A stretch of DNA of 64,000 nucleotides from Polyangiaceae bacterium (GCA_020633205.1 JACKEB010000016.1:62001-126000); one strand, 5' to 3'. Positions 48,332-57,672 are shown, numbered from the stretch's first letter. Translations and numbers: made by a program. Notes: a model not told the origin generated them from the letters alone.

Positions 48332-51283
48332 TCAGAAGAACAGGCGCGAGACCGACAGCGAGCGCAAGCTCACCATCACGAGGCCCTGCGTGGCGGCATC
48401 GGTGACGGCAAGCTCACCCGTCTGCGGTAGGAGCACCATCGAATACGGACTCACTTGGGAACTCTGCGACGCGAGGCTGATGCTGAGCGGCACGAAGCCA
48501 CCCACGACCTGCCAGGTGAAGTGCATGCCGCGCACGCTGGGTTGCTGCCCTTGATAGACCACGAAGCGGTGAGTCAGGTTCTGGAAGACACACGCGTCGG
48601 GTGCGCTGCCGCTGGTCAAGCAAGCTACCGCGTTGGGATCGGGCACGTTGACGGTCTCGCCGTCTTGCTCGACGGGGATCGTAGCCTGCCCGAAGCCGGA
48701 GCAGCCTGTTCCTGCGCAGCTCACCTCATACACACGGCTCTTGAACAGCGCCTTGGCGTCGTCGGTGTCACGGACGCATCGATCCGTGTCCGGATCACGC
48801 TCGACGCGATGCCGGTAGCCGCTACGCGACCCCGTCAGCACCCACTGGCGGCCGACGCGCACATCGTAGCTCATTGCCCCAGGGAAGCAGCACTTGAGCA
48901 CCTCCACGGCGCGCGGCGTGTCCCGAGGCTTCACCACCAGGTGATCCTCATACGCCTCCACGATGGACATGTCCCGTGAGGTCGTCGGCTTGTCTGGCGT
49001 GCCGAAGATGGTCTTGCAAGCGCGGAATCCACCGCCGCCATCACAGCTCTGTCCGAGGTCGGTCTTCCAGTAGCTGTCGTCTTCTCCGAGCAGGTCCTGG
49101 GTGATGCTGATGTAGTCGTTGTAGTTGTCGGCGAAGGTGTCGAGCTCGGCAGCGTCCACGCCTAGCTCCTCTTCACCAACCTGCCGCGTCAGGTCGCTAT
49201 CCTGGACGCCGCGGCTGCAGAAGCCGCCACCGCTGTCGCTGAACCCCAGGGCATCGGCGCTCAGGTAGCCAGCTGGGCGCTGCAAGATGATGCCTTCGTA
49301 GGTCAGAGTCATCTCGTCTTCGAGACTGAAGGCACGGGGCTCGTTCGTGATCAGCGCGAGGGAGGGACTGGTGGCGCTGGCAGGACTCGTTGGCAGCACG
49401 TTCTCGGCATCCGCAGACCCGATGTATTTCCGCGTGGCTACGAAAAGCTCTGCAGGGCTCCCGTCTTCGAAGCTCGTCGCCAGGAGCTTCGGGTGCAACG
49501 GCCCATCACCCTCCAAGCCGGTCTCGAGGGCACGGTTGTCCTCGTCCGCCAGGCGGGGCAGCGCGCGCACACCCGGCGAACGCAGTCCGAAGCGCGAGCT
49601 GGTGGCGAGCATGGTGGCGCTGCGCGAACGGTGAGCCTCAACCATGTTGCAGCTCGCCTCGTCCGTTACCGTCGCTACGCCGTCCTGCTGACCATCTTCC
49701 GTGAAGTAGGCGACGCTATTCGGATCACCAAAGCAGCCCCGGAAGTCCGGTGTGGCCTTGGAGTTAGCCTTGGTTGGACGCCGGCAAGGTTCGTCGTAGT
49801 CCTCGACGTCGATCACCGCGATCTGGCCGCTGGTGAGCGCCAGCATGCCGAAGATGCCGCGCAACTGCCCCGGGCGCGCGCCGGCAGACTGCTGGCCATT
49901 GGGGCGATACTCCGCCCCCAGCGCGTCGTCGTCGAGGGGATCGCACAGCTGAGCCCCAAGGCCCACGCCATTGCTGTCGAGCACGGGGATGTCCCGCTGT
50001 ACGAACTCGATGCTGCGCACCGGCGCGTCGAACGCGATGCGATCCGGCGGCTCGAAAGGCATCAACTTGGAGCGCTCGCGCACGATCGGCGTGCGGTTCG
50101 CCGAATCCAGGCTGACGTCGAACGCCATCACGCTGCCGTTGAGCTCGTCGGTAGCGTAGACAAAGCGTTTCCCCGAGGAGGTGATGGGCGAGACCGCGAC
50201 CGCAGAGGTAGTGATGGTGTCCCCCGGGCGATCCAAGCGCACGGGCAAGAGCGGATCCACCTCCGCCATCGTGCACACATCGCTGACGTCGATGCGGTGC
50301 AGGATGGGCGCGCCGCGATCGGTCACATACAGCGTGTCGCGATCCAGATCGATGCCGCTCGGGTAGGGTGTCCAGCTCGTCCGCTCGTAGGGCTGCACTT
50401 CCGGGGTGCGCTCGAGGTCCGCCGGGATTTCTTGGGGGGGAGGCGCGTCGGGCGTGACTCCATTCAACTTCAAAGCCACGTCCGGCTGGCAGTAGTCAAA
50501 GGAACCGGGCTCGGCATTCAAGATCCGCTGCGCGTCCAGCACCCAAACCTCACCCCAGTCGGGCAATGTCACGAGCAGCTTACGGCGCCCAGGCGGCGAC
50601 GTCTCGACACTTAGATCCGCGGGGCAACTTCGCCCCGTCTGCAGCGCTGGGTCACCTGACGCCGTGTCGCCACTGCAGCTCGCGCGCTGAGTTCCGTCGG
50701 CCGCGGGCGGATCCACGAGGATACGCATTTCCCCGGGAGCCACCGGCAGCGCGCACGCAGACCACGTCGTCAGGTCACGGGGCGGTTGGTTCGCCGAGGG
50801 TTCGTCGATACAGGACGTAGGCAGCGCAAAGATCCCCTCGCGCCCCAGCTCGCCCACACCAACGAAGGTCGCCTGACCGCCCGGCGTCGCGGCGATGCCT
50901 GTAGGCTGAGCACCGATGGGCAAGAAGTTGAAGCCAGGGCTGCCAGGGTCGACGTCTTCCACGCGACCTCTAGAGAGGTTGACGACAGCGACCTCGCCGC
51001 GCGTCGTCTGAGTCACTAGTGCAAGCAGCTGGTTCAGCTCCTCGCCATCATCCGTATCGTCATAGTCCGGGCAGTCGTCGATCGAGCGCCCGGGTGTATC
51101 GACGTTGTGCTGGTTGCTGCACACGAAGGCGACTTCGCCGCTCCGCTCTAGGGAACGCAGCGGCAAACTGATGGGCGCGTCCTGACAACCAATGAGCCAA
51201 ACAGCGCTGAGCAAGCCGAGACAGCTCAGGCCATTCCGACCCCTGACCCAGCGCACTGCCTCGCGGAATTGAGAGCCGCTCAC
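48332..51283 (-). CDS. very large beta-propeller-type lipoprotein
   Basis: The 983-residue product has a signal peptide with lipobox IGC (near residue 33). The rest has repeated beta segments such as AVVNLSRGRVEDVD, ATPGGQATFVGVGELG, and TSSGKRFVYATDELNGSVMAFD, in the manner of YVTN/NHL beta-propellers. Many Cys residues lie in the second half (VLKCCFPGAMSYD, EVSCAGTGCSGFG). Start is GTG at 51283, overlapping the stop of the upstream lipoprotein by 4 bp (GTGA), so the two are translationally coupled. It is probably exposed on the cell surface or in the periplasm. No ligand can be named. Confidence 0.8.
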   Translation of the reverse strand: MSGSQFREAVRWVRGRNGLSCLGLLSAVWLIGCQDAPISLPLRSLERSGEVAFVCSNQHNVDTPGRSIDDCPDYDDTDDGEELNQLLALVTQTTRGEVAVVNLSRGRVEDVDPGSPGFNFLPIGAQPTGIAATPGGQATFVGVGELGREGIFALPTSCIDEPSANQPPRDLTTWSACALPVAPGEMRILVDPPAADGTQRASCSGDTASGDPALQTGRSCPADLSVETSPPGRRKLLVTLPDWGEVWVLDAQRILNAEPGSFDYCQPDVALKLNGVTPDAPPPQEIPADLERTPEVQPYERTSWTPYPSGIDLDRDTLYVTDRGAPILHRIDVSDVCTMAEVDPLLPVRLDRPGDTITTSAVAVSPITSSGKRFVYATDELNGSVMAFDVSLDSANRTPIVRERSKLMPFEPPDRIAFDAPVRSIEFVQRDIPVLDSNGVGLGAQLCDPLDDDALGAEYRPNGQQSAGARPGQLRGIFGMLALTSGQIAVIDVEDYDEPCRRPTKANSKATPDFRGCFGDPNSVAYFTEDGQQDGVATVTDEASCNMVEAHRSRSATMLATSSRFGLRSPGVRALPRLADEDNRALETGLEGDGPLHPKLLATSFEDGSPAELFVATRKYIGSADAENVLPTSPASATSPSLALITNEPRAFSLEDEMTLTYEGIILQRPAGYLSADALGFSDSGGGFCSRGVQDSDLTRQVGEEELGVDAAELDTFADNYNDYISITQDLLGEDDSYWKTDLGQSCDGGGGFRACKTIFGTPDKPTTSRDMSIVEAYEDHLVVKPRDTPRAVEVLKCCFPGAMSYDVRVGRQWVLTGSRSGYRHRVERDPDTDRCVRDTDDAKALFKSRVYEVSCAGTGCSGFGQATIPVEQDGETVNVPDPNAVACLTSGSAPDACVFQNLTHRFVVYQGQQPSVRGMHFTWQVVGGFVPLSISLASQSSQVSPYSMVLLPQTGELAVTDAATQGLVMVSLRSLSVSRLFF

Positions 51284-52962
51284 TTGGAGGCCCTCGGCGC
51301 GGTGGGTGAGCCAACGGTGGCAAGGAAGGTCCCGTAGGTTGGGCTACCTTGATCCAAATCGAGCACGCCGATGTAGGAGTCGGTGAAGTGCGCCAGATAG
51401 CCGAAGGCGTGTTGTTCCGCGCTGCTCAGGCTGACATCGGTGGCGAACGCGTGAGGCCCGCGTCCCGTCAGGAACACGGACTCCACACGACCCGTCTTTG
51501 GCTCGACGACGTAGAGCTTGCGCGAATCGAAGCAGATCACGAACAGCCGCTTTTCTCTGCGACGGCAAGGGTCATCCGAAGCTTGGGTTGGACTGCAGCG
51601 AGCCAACACTTCGCCGCTCACGACGCGGCTCGGACCAGTGGACAGCACCAAAGAGTCGAAGAACTGCGGCAACTCCGAGCCGTTGTCGCGAGTGTGGCCG
51701 CGGAGCAGTGACGCGGGCGTGCGGTTGGCGACATAGACGTCGACAGGCACATCGTCCTTGCAGGCATCCAGGCAGTCGCTTTGGTCCGCGATAGCCTCGC
51801 TGGTGGTATCCGTCGCGGCCGCCAGACACTGCGCCTCGCACGCCTCACGTGAGGTGGCGTCCAGGCCAAGCCCACGAGAATCGTAGCCAAGGGAATTGGC
51901 AGAAACGCTGACGCTGCCCGAGCGCGTCAAGAATGGCCGCGGATCGTTGGACTCGACGTCGTCGTAGTAGCGGAGCAACTCGACGGTCGCGGAGTTGCGA
52001 AACGTCACCAAGAACGACGGCCGAGAGGAAGCAAACAGCCGAGACCCCAGAGGCTCTGGGCTATTGACCACCCCCACCGCACCGGAAGGCATGCCGTCCA
52101 CCACGAACTCCAGGTTCGGCCCTTGCTCCCATGAGTTCACGAACAGCGACGCGCGGCCGGAACTCTGGTGGGTAACCACGATCGCGCTTGCGTCTGGCGT
52201 AGCGGCGATTCCGTACGGTTCCGTGGGCATACGCAAATCGCGCGTGTTCTCCGCGTCGGGATCGTCCCCACGCCGGTGGTTGTCGTCACAGGCACCAGCG
52301 TTGCGATCCTGACCGCAGTCGAACTCGTTGCCCACGGCGTCCAGGTAGTGGAGCGTTGCGTCGCCTCGCACCGGGATGAACACCCGCAGGCCCTGGCGGG
52401 TCGCGCAATAGCCGGCGTAGCTCTGCCCCATCTCGGCTCCCGCTTGGGTCTCGAGCCAGGGCCTGCACTCACCGCTGCTGCAATTTCCCTGAGGATCATC
52501 CATCGACGCCGTACAACCTTCGAACTCCCGCTCGGCGGTGGTGGGGTCGTCTCCATCGTCCCACTCCTCACGCACCAAGACGTCGGTCGCGAAAGCTCCG
52601 ATCCCAATGCTCTGCTCGAGCAGGCTGCTGCCCGCGGGCGGCTTGGATGGGTTGATGGGCTTACAGCGCCCCGGAGCGATGCTGCGATCAGCAGCAGACT
52701 TCACGCCGAGCCCGGCGCAGTCAGGATCCGCAGAAGTGTCGACCGCCAGCTTTCGCAGCGCGGGCAGGTCGAACACCTGAAATGAACCAGCGTTGAACTG
52801 CAGATCGAAGTCGCTGTTCGCGACCAGGAGTTGGCTCTGATCCGGCGTCACCGCCACGCCAACCGGGAAGTAGATCCGATCGAGCGGCGGCTCGGGACCA
52901 TCGCCTGGCGCAAAACAGCCTTGGGCCCCGAGGAGCAGAAAGCAGGTAAGAAGACGTCGCAT
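51280..52962 (-). CDS. beta-propeller-type lipoprotein
   Basis: This 560-residue protein has a short signal peptide with lipobox AQGC (Cys16). It opens with IYFPVGVAVTPDQSQLLVANSDFDLQFNAGSFQVFD and later has TEPYGIAATPDASAIVVTHQS and GTFLATVG, which are the repeated VAVTPDG-style blades of YVTN propellers. Cys-rich islands such as CEAQCLAAATDT interrupt the blades. It begins the two-gene unit with the 983-residue lipoprotein. Location is probably the outer membrane or cell surface. Similar tandem lipoprotein pairs are found in Myxococcota, but the function is unknown to me. Confidence 0.82.
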   Translation of the reverse strand: MRRLLTCFLLLGAQGCFAPGDGPEPPLDRIYFPVGVAVTPDQSQLLVANSDFDLQFNAGSFQVFDLPALRKLAVDTSADPDCAGLGVKSAADRSIAPGRCKPINPSKPPAGSSLLEQSIGIGAFATDVLVREEWDDGDDPTTAEREFEGCTASMDDPQGNCSSGECRPWLETQAGAEMGQSYAGYCATRQGLRVFIPVRGDATLHYLDAVGNEFDCGQDRNAGACDDNHRRGDDPDAENTRDLRMPTEPYGIAATPDASAIVVTHQSSGRASLFVNSWEQGPNLEFVVDGMPSGAVGVVNSPEPLGSRLFASSRPSFLVTFRNSATVELLRYYDDVESNDPRPFLTRSGSVSVSANSLGYDSRGLGLDATSREACEAQCLAAATDTTSEAIADQSDCLDACKDDVPVDVYVANRTPASLLRGHTRDNGSELPQFFDSLVLSTGPSRVVSGEVLARCSPTQASDDPCRRREKRLFVICFDSRKLYVVEPKTGRVESVFLTGRGPHAFATDVSLSSAEQHAFGYLAHFTDSYIGVLDLDQGSPTYGTFLATVGSPTAPRASK

Positions 52963-53265
52963 GTGTGGTGACTAGGTTCCCCCCCGGGGAGGTCCTGCCC
53001 TCAGCGGAGCGTTGGACCTTCGAGCGATCGGACGCCAACGGTTGGCGGACGAACTTCAGGGCTATTCAGCTGGCAGGCCTCATAGCGAATTGTCGGGTGG
53101 GTTTCACTAAGGAAGTCGGGTTGATGCTAGCCCACGGACCGTCGCGGGACGCTACGCGTTGACCCCGCACCTCGCGAGGGTCAAGCGCGACTTCCCCACC
53201 CCGTCGACGGCCGGAAAGCTGAGGACCTGCTTACGCCTCATCGCAGCAACGCCATTGAGGCGCAA

Positions 53266-53305
53266 AAAGCTACAAAACAGCTACGCCCGCCATTTCGGCG
53301 GGCGT
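53266..53305 (-). terminator. hairpin with T-rich tail on the minus strand
   Basis: ACGCCCGCC-ATTTC-GGCGGGCGT (53283-53305) is a perfect 9-bp stem, and on the minus strand it is followed by AGCTGTTTTGTAGCTTTTT. It would end transcripts coming from the small gene at 53490-53666. Confidence 0.75.
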
Positions 53306-53447
53306 CGAAGCCGGACTCGCGTCTCGACCGCGGGTTCGGTAGGCACCTCTCATTGCGGCGCTGACTCGAACGGGGCTGGGCTGAAGGCCAGCTCGGCGGC
53401 GCTGCGGTGAAACGCAAAACGTAGTTGCTCCCGCGGCGTCTGCGCCT

Positions 53448-53470
53448 GGGCGAGCCCACGAGGCTCGCCC
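53448..53470. repeat. 9-bp-stem inverted repeat downstream of the small gene
   Basis: GGGCGAGCC-CACGA-GGCTCGCCC forms a perfect hairpin 20 bp from the stop of the 58-residue gene. No T-run follows on either strand, so it is not clearly a terminator. Confidence 0.6.
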
Positions 53471-53489
53471 TGAGCTGGGTTTTGGAGCG

Positions 53490-53666
53490 TCAGGCGATAT
53501 CCAAGATGATCACCCCACGCTCGGGTTTTTCTTCTTCACGCTCCACCTTCGGACGCGGCCGATCGTAGTCGAGGGGTAACTCGAGTCGCGGTCGGTTCCC
53601 GTCGCGCTGGCGGCGCTCCTCCTCTTCTAGTCGGCGTATTTGCTCGATGATGAAGGGCGGTAGCAT
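53490..53666 (-). CDS. small charged protein of 58 residues
   Basis: The minus strand carries an ATG at 53666 with GAGG 6 bp upstream, and the frame runs 58 codons to a stop at 53490-53492. The product starts MLPPFIIEQIRRLEEEERRQ, has an Arg/Glu-rich middle (PRLELPLDYDRPRPKVEREEE), and ends GVIILDIA. The codon use is clearly coding-like and the hydrophobic ends with a charged centre suggest a real small protein. I have the impression that similar small ORFs occur in related genomes, but I cannot verify this. Its role is unknown; it is separated by a terminator from the lipoprotein pair. Confidence 0.72.
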   Translation of the reverse strand: MLPPFIIEQIRRLEEEERRQRDGNRPRLELPLDYDRPRPKVEREEEKPERGVIILDIA

Positions 53667-54203
53667 CGCGACCTCGCTTCGGTTAAGAGCCTTGGCTAAC
53701 CCAAGGCAGCAGTTGTTACTCTAATAACGCTGAACTGGTGGTCAAGTTCGCTCTCCGGCGGCCCCCATAAAGGTGGTCACGAGGCGGACATTGACGGCTT
53801 GTGGGGAGAACGTTCCAGTCACACCGCCGAGCGTGGCGAAGCGGCCGAGCGCCTCCAAGATCGTTGGGCTTTTTCCGTTCTTCACGACTGCACGGTCAGA
53901 GAGCAACGATTGCGCGTCCCATTCTTGGACACCGACTGAACGCTGCCTCGCTGGCTTCTGATCGGAAAACGTCCTTCTTGGTGTGCCTGGAACGCGCTGC
54001 GGAAACTTCGAACCACTCCATGTTGGACGCCCGACCCGACGGTTTGGTTCATCGGCCGCTGACTACGCTGAACGGCCGAACGCGCGTTCTCCGAAGGACA
54101 AACGCTCCTCAAAGGGGCGCGGAGGCTCGGGTGTTCATTTCTTGTATGGACGCCCGGTGCCAGCAACACCGCGCCAACCCTCCATCTCTTGGAGCGCGCT
54201 GCT
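53667..54203. other. intergenic region between divergent genes
   Basis: This 537-bp region separates the small gene (start 53666, minus strand) and the DUF4350 gene (ATG 54204, plus strand), so it must hold both promoters. Short AT-rich words occur near 53700-53740 (TTGTTACTCTAATAACG), a possible promoter. No credible ORF is seen. Confidence 0.6.
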
Positions 54204-55559
54204 ATGGTTGCGCGAGTGATCCGCGAGGAGCAGAAGAGCCGCTGGAGCCGCCGCGCGTTGTGGGTGGTCCTCTCCCTGGCGCTGTTCCTCATCACCCACG
54301 CTGCCCATGCCGCGTTCAGCCTGAACGACACCAGCTGGGAGGGCACGAGCGACCTCTTGAGCCTCGCGCGAGAGAAGCTCGGCAAGCAGCGCGTCGAACT
54401 CGTCGCCACGCTGGACTGGGGTGCCCTCAAGCCAACCGATGGTGTGATCGTGATCCACCCGGAAGTGGACATCGACTACGACGAGGCGAGCGCGTTCATG
54501 CGCGACGGTGGGCGCATCGCTGTACTCGACGACCACGGCAAGGGTGCGACCTTTTTGGAGCGGTTTCAGATCCATCGCATCCCGGCGCCAATCCGCCCGG
54601 CGATTGCGCTCCGCCAAAACTCCAGCCTGCCCATCGCAATGCCAGCGGTTCAACAGGTCGCCGGTCATGAGCAAGGGCGACACCCGGTCGTGCGCGACGT
54701 CCAGCAGTTGGTGACCAACCACCCGAGCGGGTTTCGTCACCCAAACCTGACGCCAGTACTCACGATCCCAGCGGTGGGTGAACCGGACGTCACCCTCGCA
54801 GTAACAGGCATTATCGCGGACAGGGGCCGGCTCTTTGCGATGGGCGATCCCTCCGCGTTCATCAACCTGATGCTCCGCTATCCTGGCAACCGCGCGTGTG
54901 CCGAAGGGTTGATCGACTACCTCGTGGAGGACGACTCTTGGGGCAAGCGCCAGGGCCGCTTGTTCATCGTGGTGAATCGCTTCAAGCAAACGGGTCACTT
55001 CGGCGGACGTTCAGGATTAGCCCAAGAGCTGGAGGAGTATTGGGAGGGCTTCAAGGAGCTACTCGGCGATACCCACGATGACGGGTTACCCGACTGGCTT
55101 GCCCTGACGTTGGGTGGCCTGATTGCGCTCTCCGGTGTGGTCTGGATGGGGAGCGTCGCGACGCGCAGCTACAAACGTTTGGCTCCTCGCTACGCCCGAG
55201 AGACACCCCTCGTCGCGCAAGGTGGGTTGGCGGGGCGCGCGGCGGTTCTTTCTGCACCGACGACCCACCGCGCGCTAGCGATGCTCGAACTGAAGGCCGC
55301 ACTAACGGAACGCCTTGCGGACCGCCTCGAACTGAATCAACCCGGAACGAGCGAGCTGCTTCATCAACTGGAGGAACGCGGCGTCTCCGCTCACTCACTG
55401 ACTGAACTACGGCAAGTGCTGGCTGAGCTAGGCCGTATCGAAAACGCCGTTGTCACCTCTCAACCCTTACGCGTGACGGCGCCAGGCGTTCGGCGTATGC
55501 GGGAGCACATCACTCGTTTGTTGAGCGATGTGGAGGAACAGCTCGGGAGAGCCGCGTGA
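54204..55559 (+). CDS. DUF4350 family membrane protein
   Basis: The 451-residue product starts at ATG 54204 (MVARVIREE); a TTG at 54189 is also in frame. A membrane segment lies at residues 19-38 (LWVVLSLALFLITHAAHAAF), a soluble region follows, and a second membrane segment is near 300-320 (LALTLGGLIALSGVVWMG). The pattern GVIVIHPEVDIDYDEASAFMRDGGRIAVLDDHG matches the DUF4350 core ('..G..L..F...GG.l.v..'). The family accompanies MoxR AAA ATPases in stress-linked gene groups. It overlaps the MoxR start by 4 bp (55556-55559), so the pair is coupled. No DUF58 gene follows. Confidence 0.83.
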   Translation: MVARVIREEQKSRWSRRALWVVLSLALFLITHAAHAAFSLNDTSWEGTSDLLSLAREKLGKQRVELVATLDWGALKPTDGVIVIHPEVDIDYDEASAFMRDGGRIAVLDDHGKGATFLERFQIHRIPAPIRPAIALRQNSSLPIAMPAVQQVAGHEQGRHPVVRDVQQLVTNHPSGFRHPNLTPVLTIPAVGEPDVTLAVTGIIADRGRLFAMGDPSAFINLMLRYPGNRACAEGLIDYLVEDDSWGKRQGRLFIVVNRFKQTGHFGGRSGLAQELEEYWEGFKELLGDTHDDGLPDWLALTLGGLIALSGVVWMGSVATRSYKRLAPRYARETPLVAQGGLAGRAAVLSAPTTHRALAMLELKAALTERLADRLELNQPGTSELLHQLEERGVSAHSLTELRQVLAELGRIENAVVTSQPLRVTAPGVRRMREHITRLLSDVEEQLGRAA

Positions 55560-56527
55560 GTCAAGCACTGCAAGTTAGCGAAATCGAAGCAGCTCGGGAG
55601 CGTTTGAGCGACGTCCGACGACAAGTCGGGCGGGTATACATTGGGGCGGTCGGGCCGGTGGACCTGATGTTGGTCAGTCTGCTCGCGCGCGGGCACGTAC
55701 TCCTCGAGGGCGTGCCGGGCGTAGCGAAGACCACCTTGGTCAAGGCGTTCGCCACTGCCCTCGGCTGTTCAGTACGACGCATCCAGTTCACACCGGATCT
55801 TCTCCCCGCGGATATAACGGGAACCTACGTGCTGTCGCCGAAGGACGGCACCTTCTCCCTGCGGGCGGGTCCGGTGTTCGCGAACGTCGTGTTGGCAGAC
55901 GAGATCAACCGTGCGCCAGCAAAGACTCAATCCGCGCTGCTCGAGGCCATGCAAGAGCGTCAGGTGACGATCGAGGGCGATCGCTTCGAGCTGCCGAATC
56001 CGTTTTTCGTGCTCGCCACTCAAAACCCTATCGACCTCGAGGGGACGTATCCCCTACCGGAGGCTCAAATCGATCGCTTCCTAGTGCGCATCGCAATGGG
56101 ATACCCGAGCACAGGTGAAGAGGTGTCCATGCTGAAGGCCCACGGCGTAGCGGCACCTGAGTTGGGAGCAGTGCTGAACTCGGCAGACGTGCTCCACTTG
56201 CAATCCATAGCGTCGCGGGTGCACGTGGAAGACGACATCTTCGAGTACGCGGTGAACCTAACCGCGTTCACCCGGAGCCATTCCAAGGTGGTTCTAGGCG
56301 CCTCGCCCCGAGCGTCGCTGGGCTTGCTGCGCGCCGCCAAGGCGCGCGCTGTGCTCACGGGGAAAGGCTACGTCTCCCCCGAGGATCTGCGGGACGTCGC
56401 AGATCCAGTGCTTGCACACCGCTTGGTCCTCGTGCCGGAGCTCGAGGGTGATCACCGCGCGCGCTCGAGCGTGGTGCAGGAAGCCCTCGCCAAGGTCGGC
56501 TACCGCCGCGCGGTTCGACCCGTGTAG
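55556..56527 (+). CDS. MoxR-family AAA ATPase
   Basis: This is a 323-residue AAA+ protein. Walker A is LEGVPGVAKTTLVKAF (near residue 50), Walker B is VVLADEINRAP, and the sensor-1 region is PFFVLATQNPIDLEGTYPLPEAQIDRFL. MoxR ATPases are chaperone-like and usually work with a DUF58 (VWA-type) protein and other membrane partners. The start is GTG at 55556, overlapping the DUF4350 stop (GTGA). After it comes only a repeat-bearing spacer and then the LysR gene on the other strand, so the classical DUF58 gene is missing here. Confidence 0.95.
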   Translation: MSQALQVSEIEAARERLSDVRRQVGRVYIGAVGPVDLMLVSLLARGHVLLEGVPGVAKTTLVKAFATALGCSVRRIQFTPDLLPADITGTYVLSPKDGTFSLRAGPVFANVVLADEINRAPAKTQSALLEAMQERQVTIEGDRFELPNPFFVLATQNPIDLEGTYPLPEAQIDRFLVRIAMGYPSTGEEVSMLKAHGVAAPELGAVLNSADVLHLQSIASRVHVEDDIFEYAVNLTAFTRSHSKVVLGASPRASLGLLRAAKARAVLTGKGYVSPEDLRDVADPVLAHRLVLVPELEGDHRARSSVVQEALAKVGYRRAVRPV

Positions 56528-56570
56528 ATCTTCGGCAATTTTTCCGCGCGAAAACTTTCACGGTACCCGC

Positions 56571-56618
56571 GCGCCTCGACAATCAGGGCGCTTCGACAAT
56601 CAGGGCGCTTCGACAAGG
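56571..56618. repeat. 17-bp tandem repeat downstream of MoxR gene
   Basis: GCGCCTCGACAATCAGG, then GCGCTTCGACAATCAGG, then a truncated third copy GCGCTTCGACAAGG. It occupies the gap between the MoxR stop (56527) and the convergent LysR stop (56638). Confidence 0.88.
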
Positions 56619-56637
56619 CGCCTCCCGAGAGACAGCG

Positions 56638-57573
56638 CTACTTTCTAGGTCGCGGTTTCGCAGTGGGCCGCTTGCCGTCCAGGAGTGGGATCGCTCGTAG
56701 GCGCGGAGTTGCGAAACTCAGAAACTCCCGTACATTCGCCGCCGCTGCCCGTCCCTCGGGGTAGACCAGGTGGACGGGCACAGCTCGCGGCTCGCCTGCC
56801 GTGAGCAGGACCCGCAAGCGGCCATCGCGGACCTCATCCGCTACCTGATAAGCGAGCGCGCGTGTCACTCCCAGGCCCGCAACGGCTGCCGCGATCTTAA
56901 CGGAGTTCTCGTTCACCAGGAGTCGCTCGCTGAGCGCCACGCTGCTCCGCCGTTTGCCTCGGCGCTCCCACACTATCTGTTCCTGGCCTTCGATGCTGAG
57001 GCCGATCATCGGGTGCGCCGCTAGGTCTTCGGCCTGCCTGGGCGCTCTCGTTCGGGCCAGGTAGGCTGGCGAGGCGACCCAAACCACGCTCAGTTTTCCG
57101 AGCGGAACCGCCGTGAGGCGAGAGTCCGGCAGGTGCCCTATCCTGAGCCCGACGTCGAAACCCTCATCGATCAGGTTGACGATGCGGTTGCTAAAGAACG
57201 CCTTCGCGCGCAGCTGCGGGTGTAGCTCGAGGAACTCGAACACCAGGGGAGCGATATGGCGTTGCCCGAAGAGCTCCGGAGCCGTGATGGACAGTAGCCC
57301 CTCGGGGCGCACTCTACGTCCGCTGACGGTAGCTTCCGCGTGCTCGAGCGCGCTCAGAACTCGCCGAGCATCGACGAGAAACGCGGCGCCGACCTCGGTG
57401 AGTCGAAACGCACGAGTGGAGCGCACGATGAGCTGCACCCCGAGGTGCCCCTCGAGCGCCGCTAGGGAGCGGGTCACCGAAGGCGCGGACAACCCGCGCT
57501 GCCGCGCCCCGCCGACGAAGCTACCAGCCTCCGCGATTGCAACGAACGTTCTGAGGCCCTCGAGGTAGTCCAT
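56638..57573 (-). CDS. LysR-family transcriptional regulator
   Basis: The 311-residue protein has an N-terminal winged HTH (MDYLEGLRTFVAIAEAGSFVGGARQRGLSAPSVTRSLAALEGHLGVQLI) and a LysR substrate-binding domain (LLSITAPELFGQRHIAPLVFEFLELHPQL, NRIVNLIDEGFDVGLRIG). Residues from 290 form an unusually basic tail (DGKRPTAKPRPRK). LysR proteins bind a small co-inducer and often regulate a divergent operon. Here the divergent cassette of GST, PNPOx-like and haloalkane dehalogenase genes starts 100 bp away, so this protein is the likely activator. The intergenic region has a 15-bp inverted repeat. Confidence 0.95.
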   Translation of the reverse strand: MDYLEGLRTFVAIAEAGSFVGGARQRGLSAPSVTRSLAALEGHLGVQLIVRSTRAFRLTEVGAAFLVDARRVLSALEHAEATVSGRRVRPEGLLSITAPELFGQRHIAPLVFEFLELHPQLRAKAFFSNRIVNLIDEGFDVGLRIGHLPDSRLTAVPLGKLSVVWVASPAYLARTRAPRQAEDLAAHPMIGLSIEGQEQIVWERRGKRRSSVALSERLLVNENSVKIAAAVAGLGVTRALAYQVADEVRDGRLRVLLTAGEPRAVPVHLVYPEGRAAAANVREFLSFATPRLRAIPLLDGKRPTAKPRPRK

Positions 57574-57672
57574 GATTATTTCGCTAATAACAATTCTGAA
57601 CTGCTTTTAGTTAGCATTTACGCAATTACCGGACGGGGCCATGTGGATCGCACCTAACCAAAGGAGCCTTCC
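57574..57672. promoter_or_regulatory. divergent promoter region of the LysR cassette
   Basis: This 99-bp AT-rich spacer separates LysR from GST. The 15-bp inverted repeat TTATT-TCGCT-AATAA lies at 57576-57590, right beside the LysR start, and could be the LysR-type operator. AAGGAGC precedes the GST start by 5-6 bp. Confidence 0.6.

Larger units (their letters stand above)
52963..53489. other. intergenic region upstream of the lipoprotein pair
   Basis: This 527-bp region is between the lipoprotein start at 52962 and the stop of the small gene at 53490, all on the minus strand. It contains the terminator-like hairpin at 53283-53305 and a 9-bp-stem inverted repeat at 53448-53470. I see no other credible gene. 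Confidence 0.6.

Noticed and set aside
53801..54670. 289-residue plus-strand frame upstream of the DUF4350 gene
   Set aside because: It crosses into the DUF4350 gene in another frame and has no motif or coding-like pattern.
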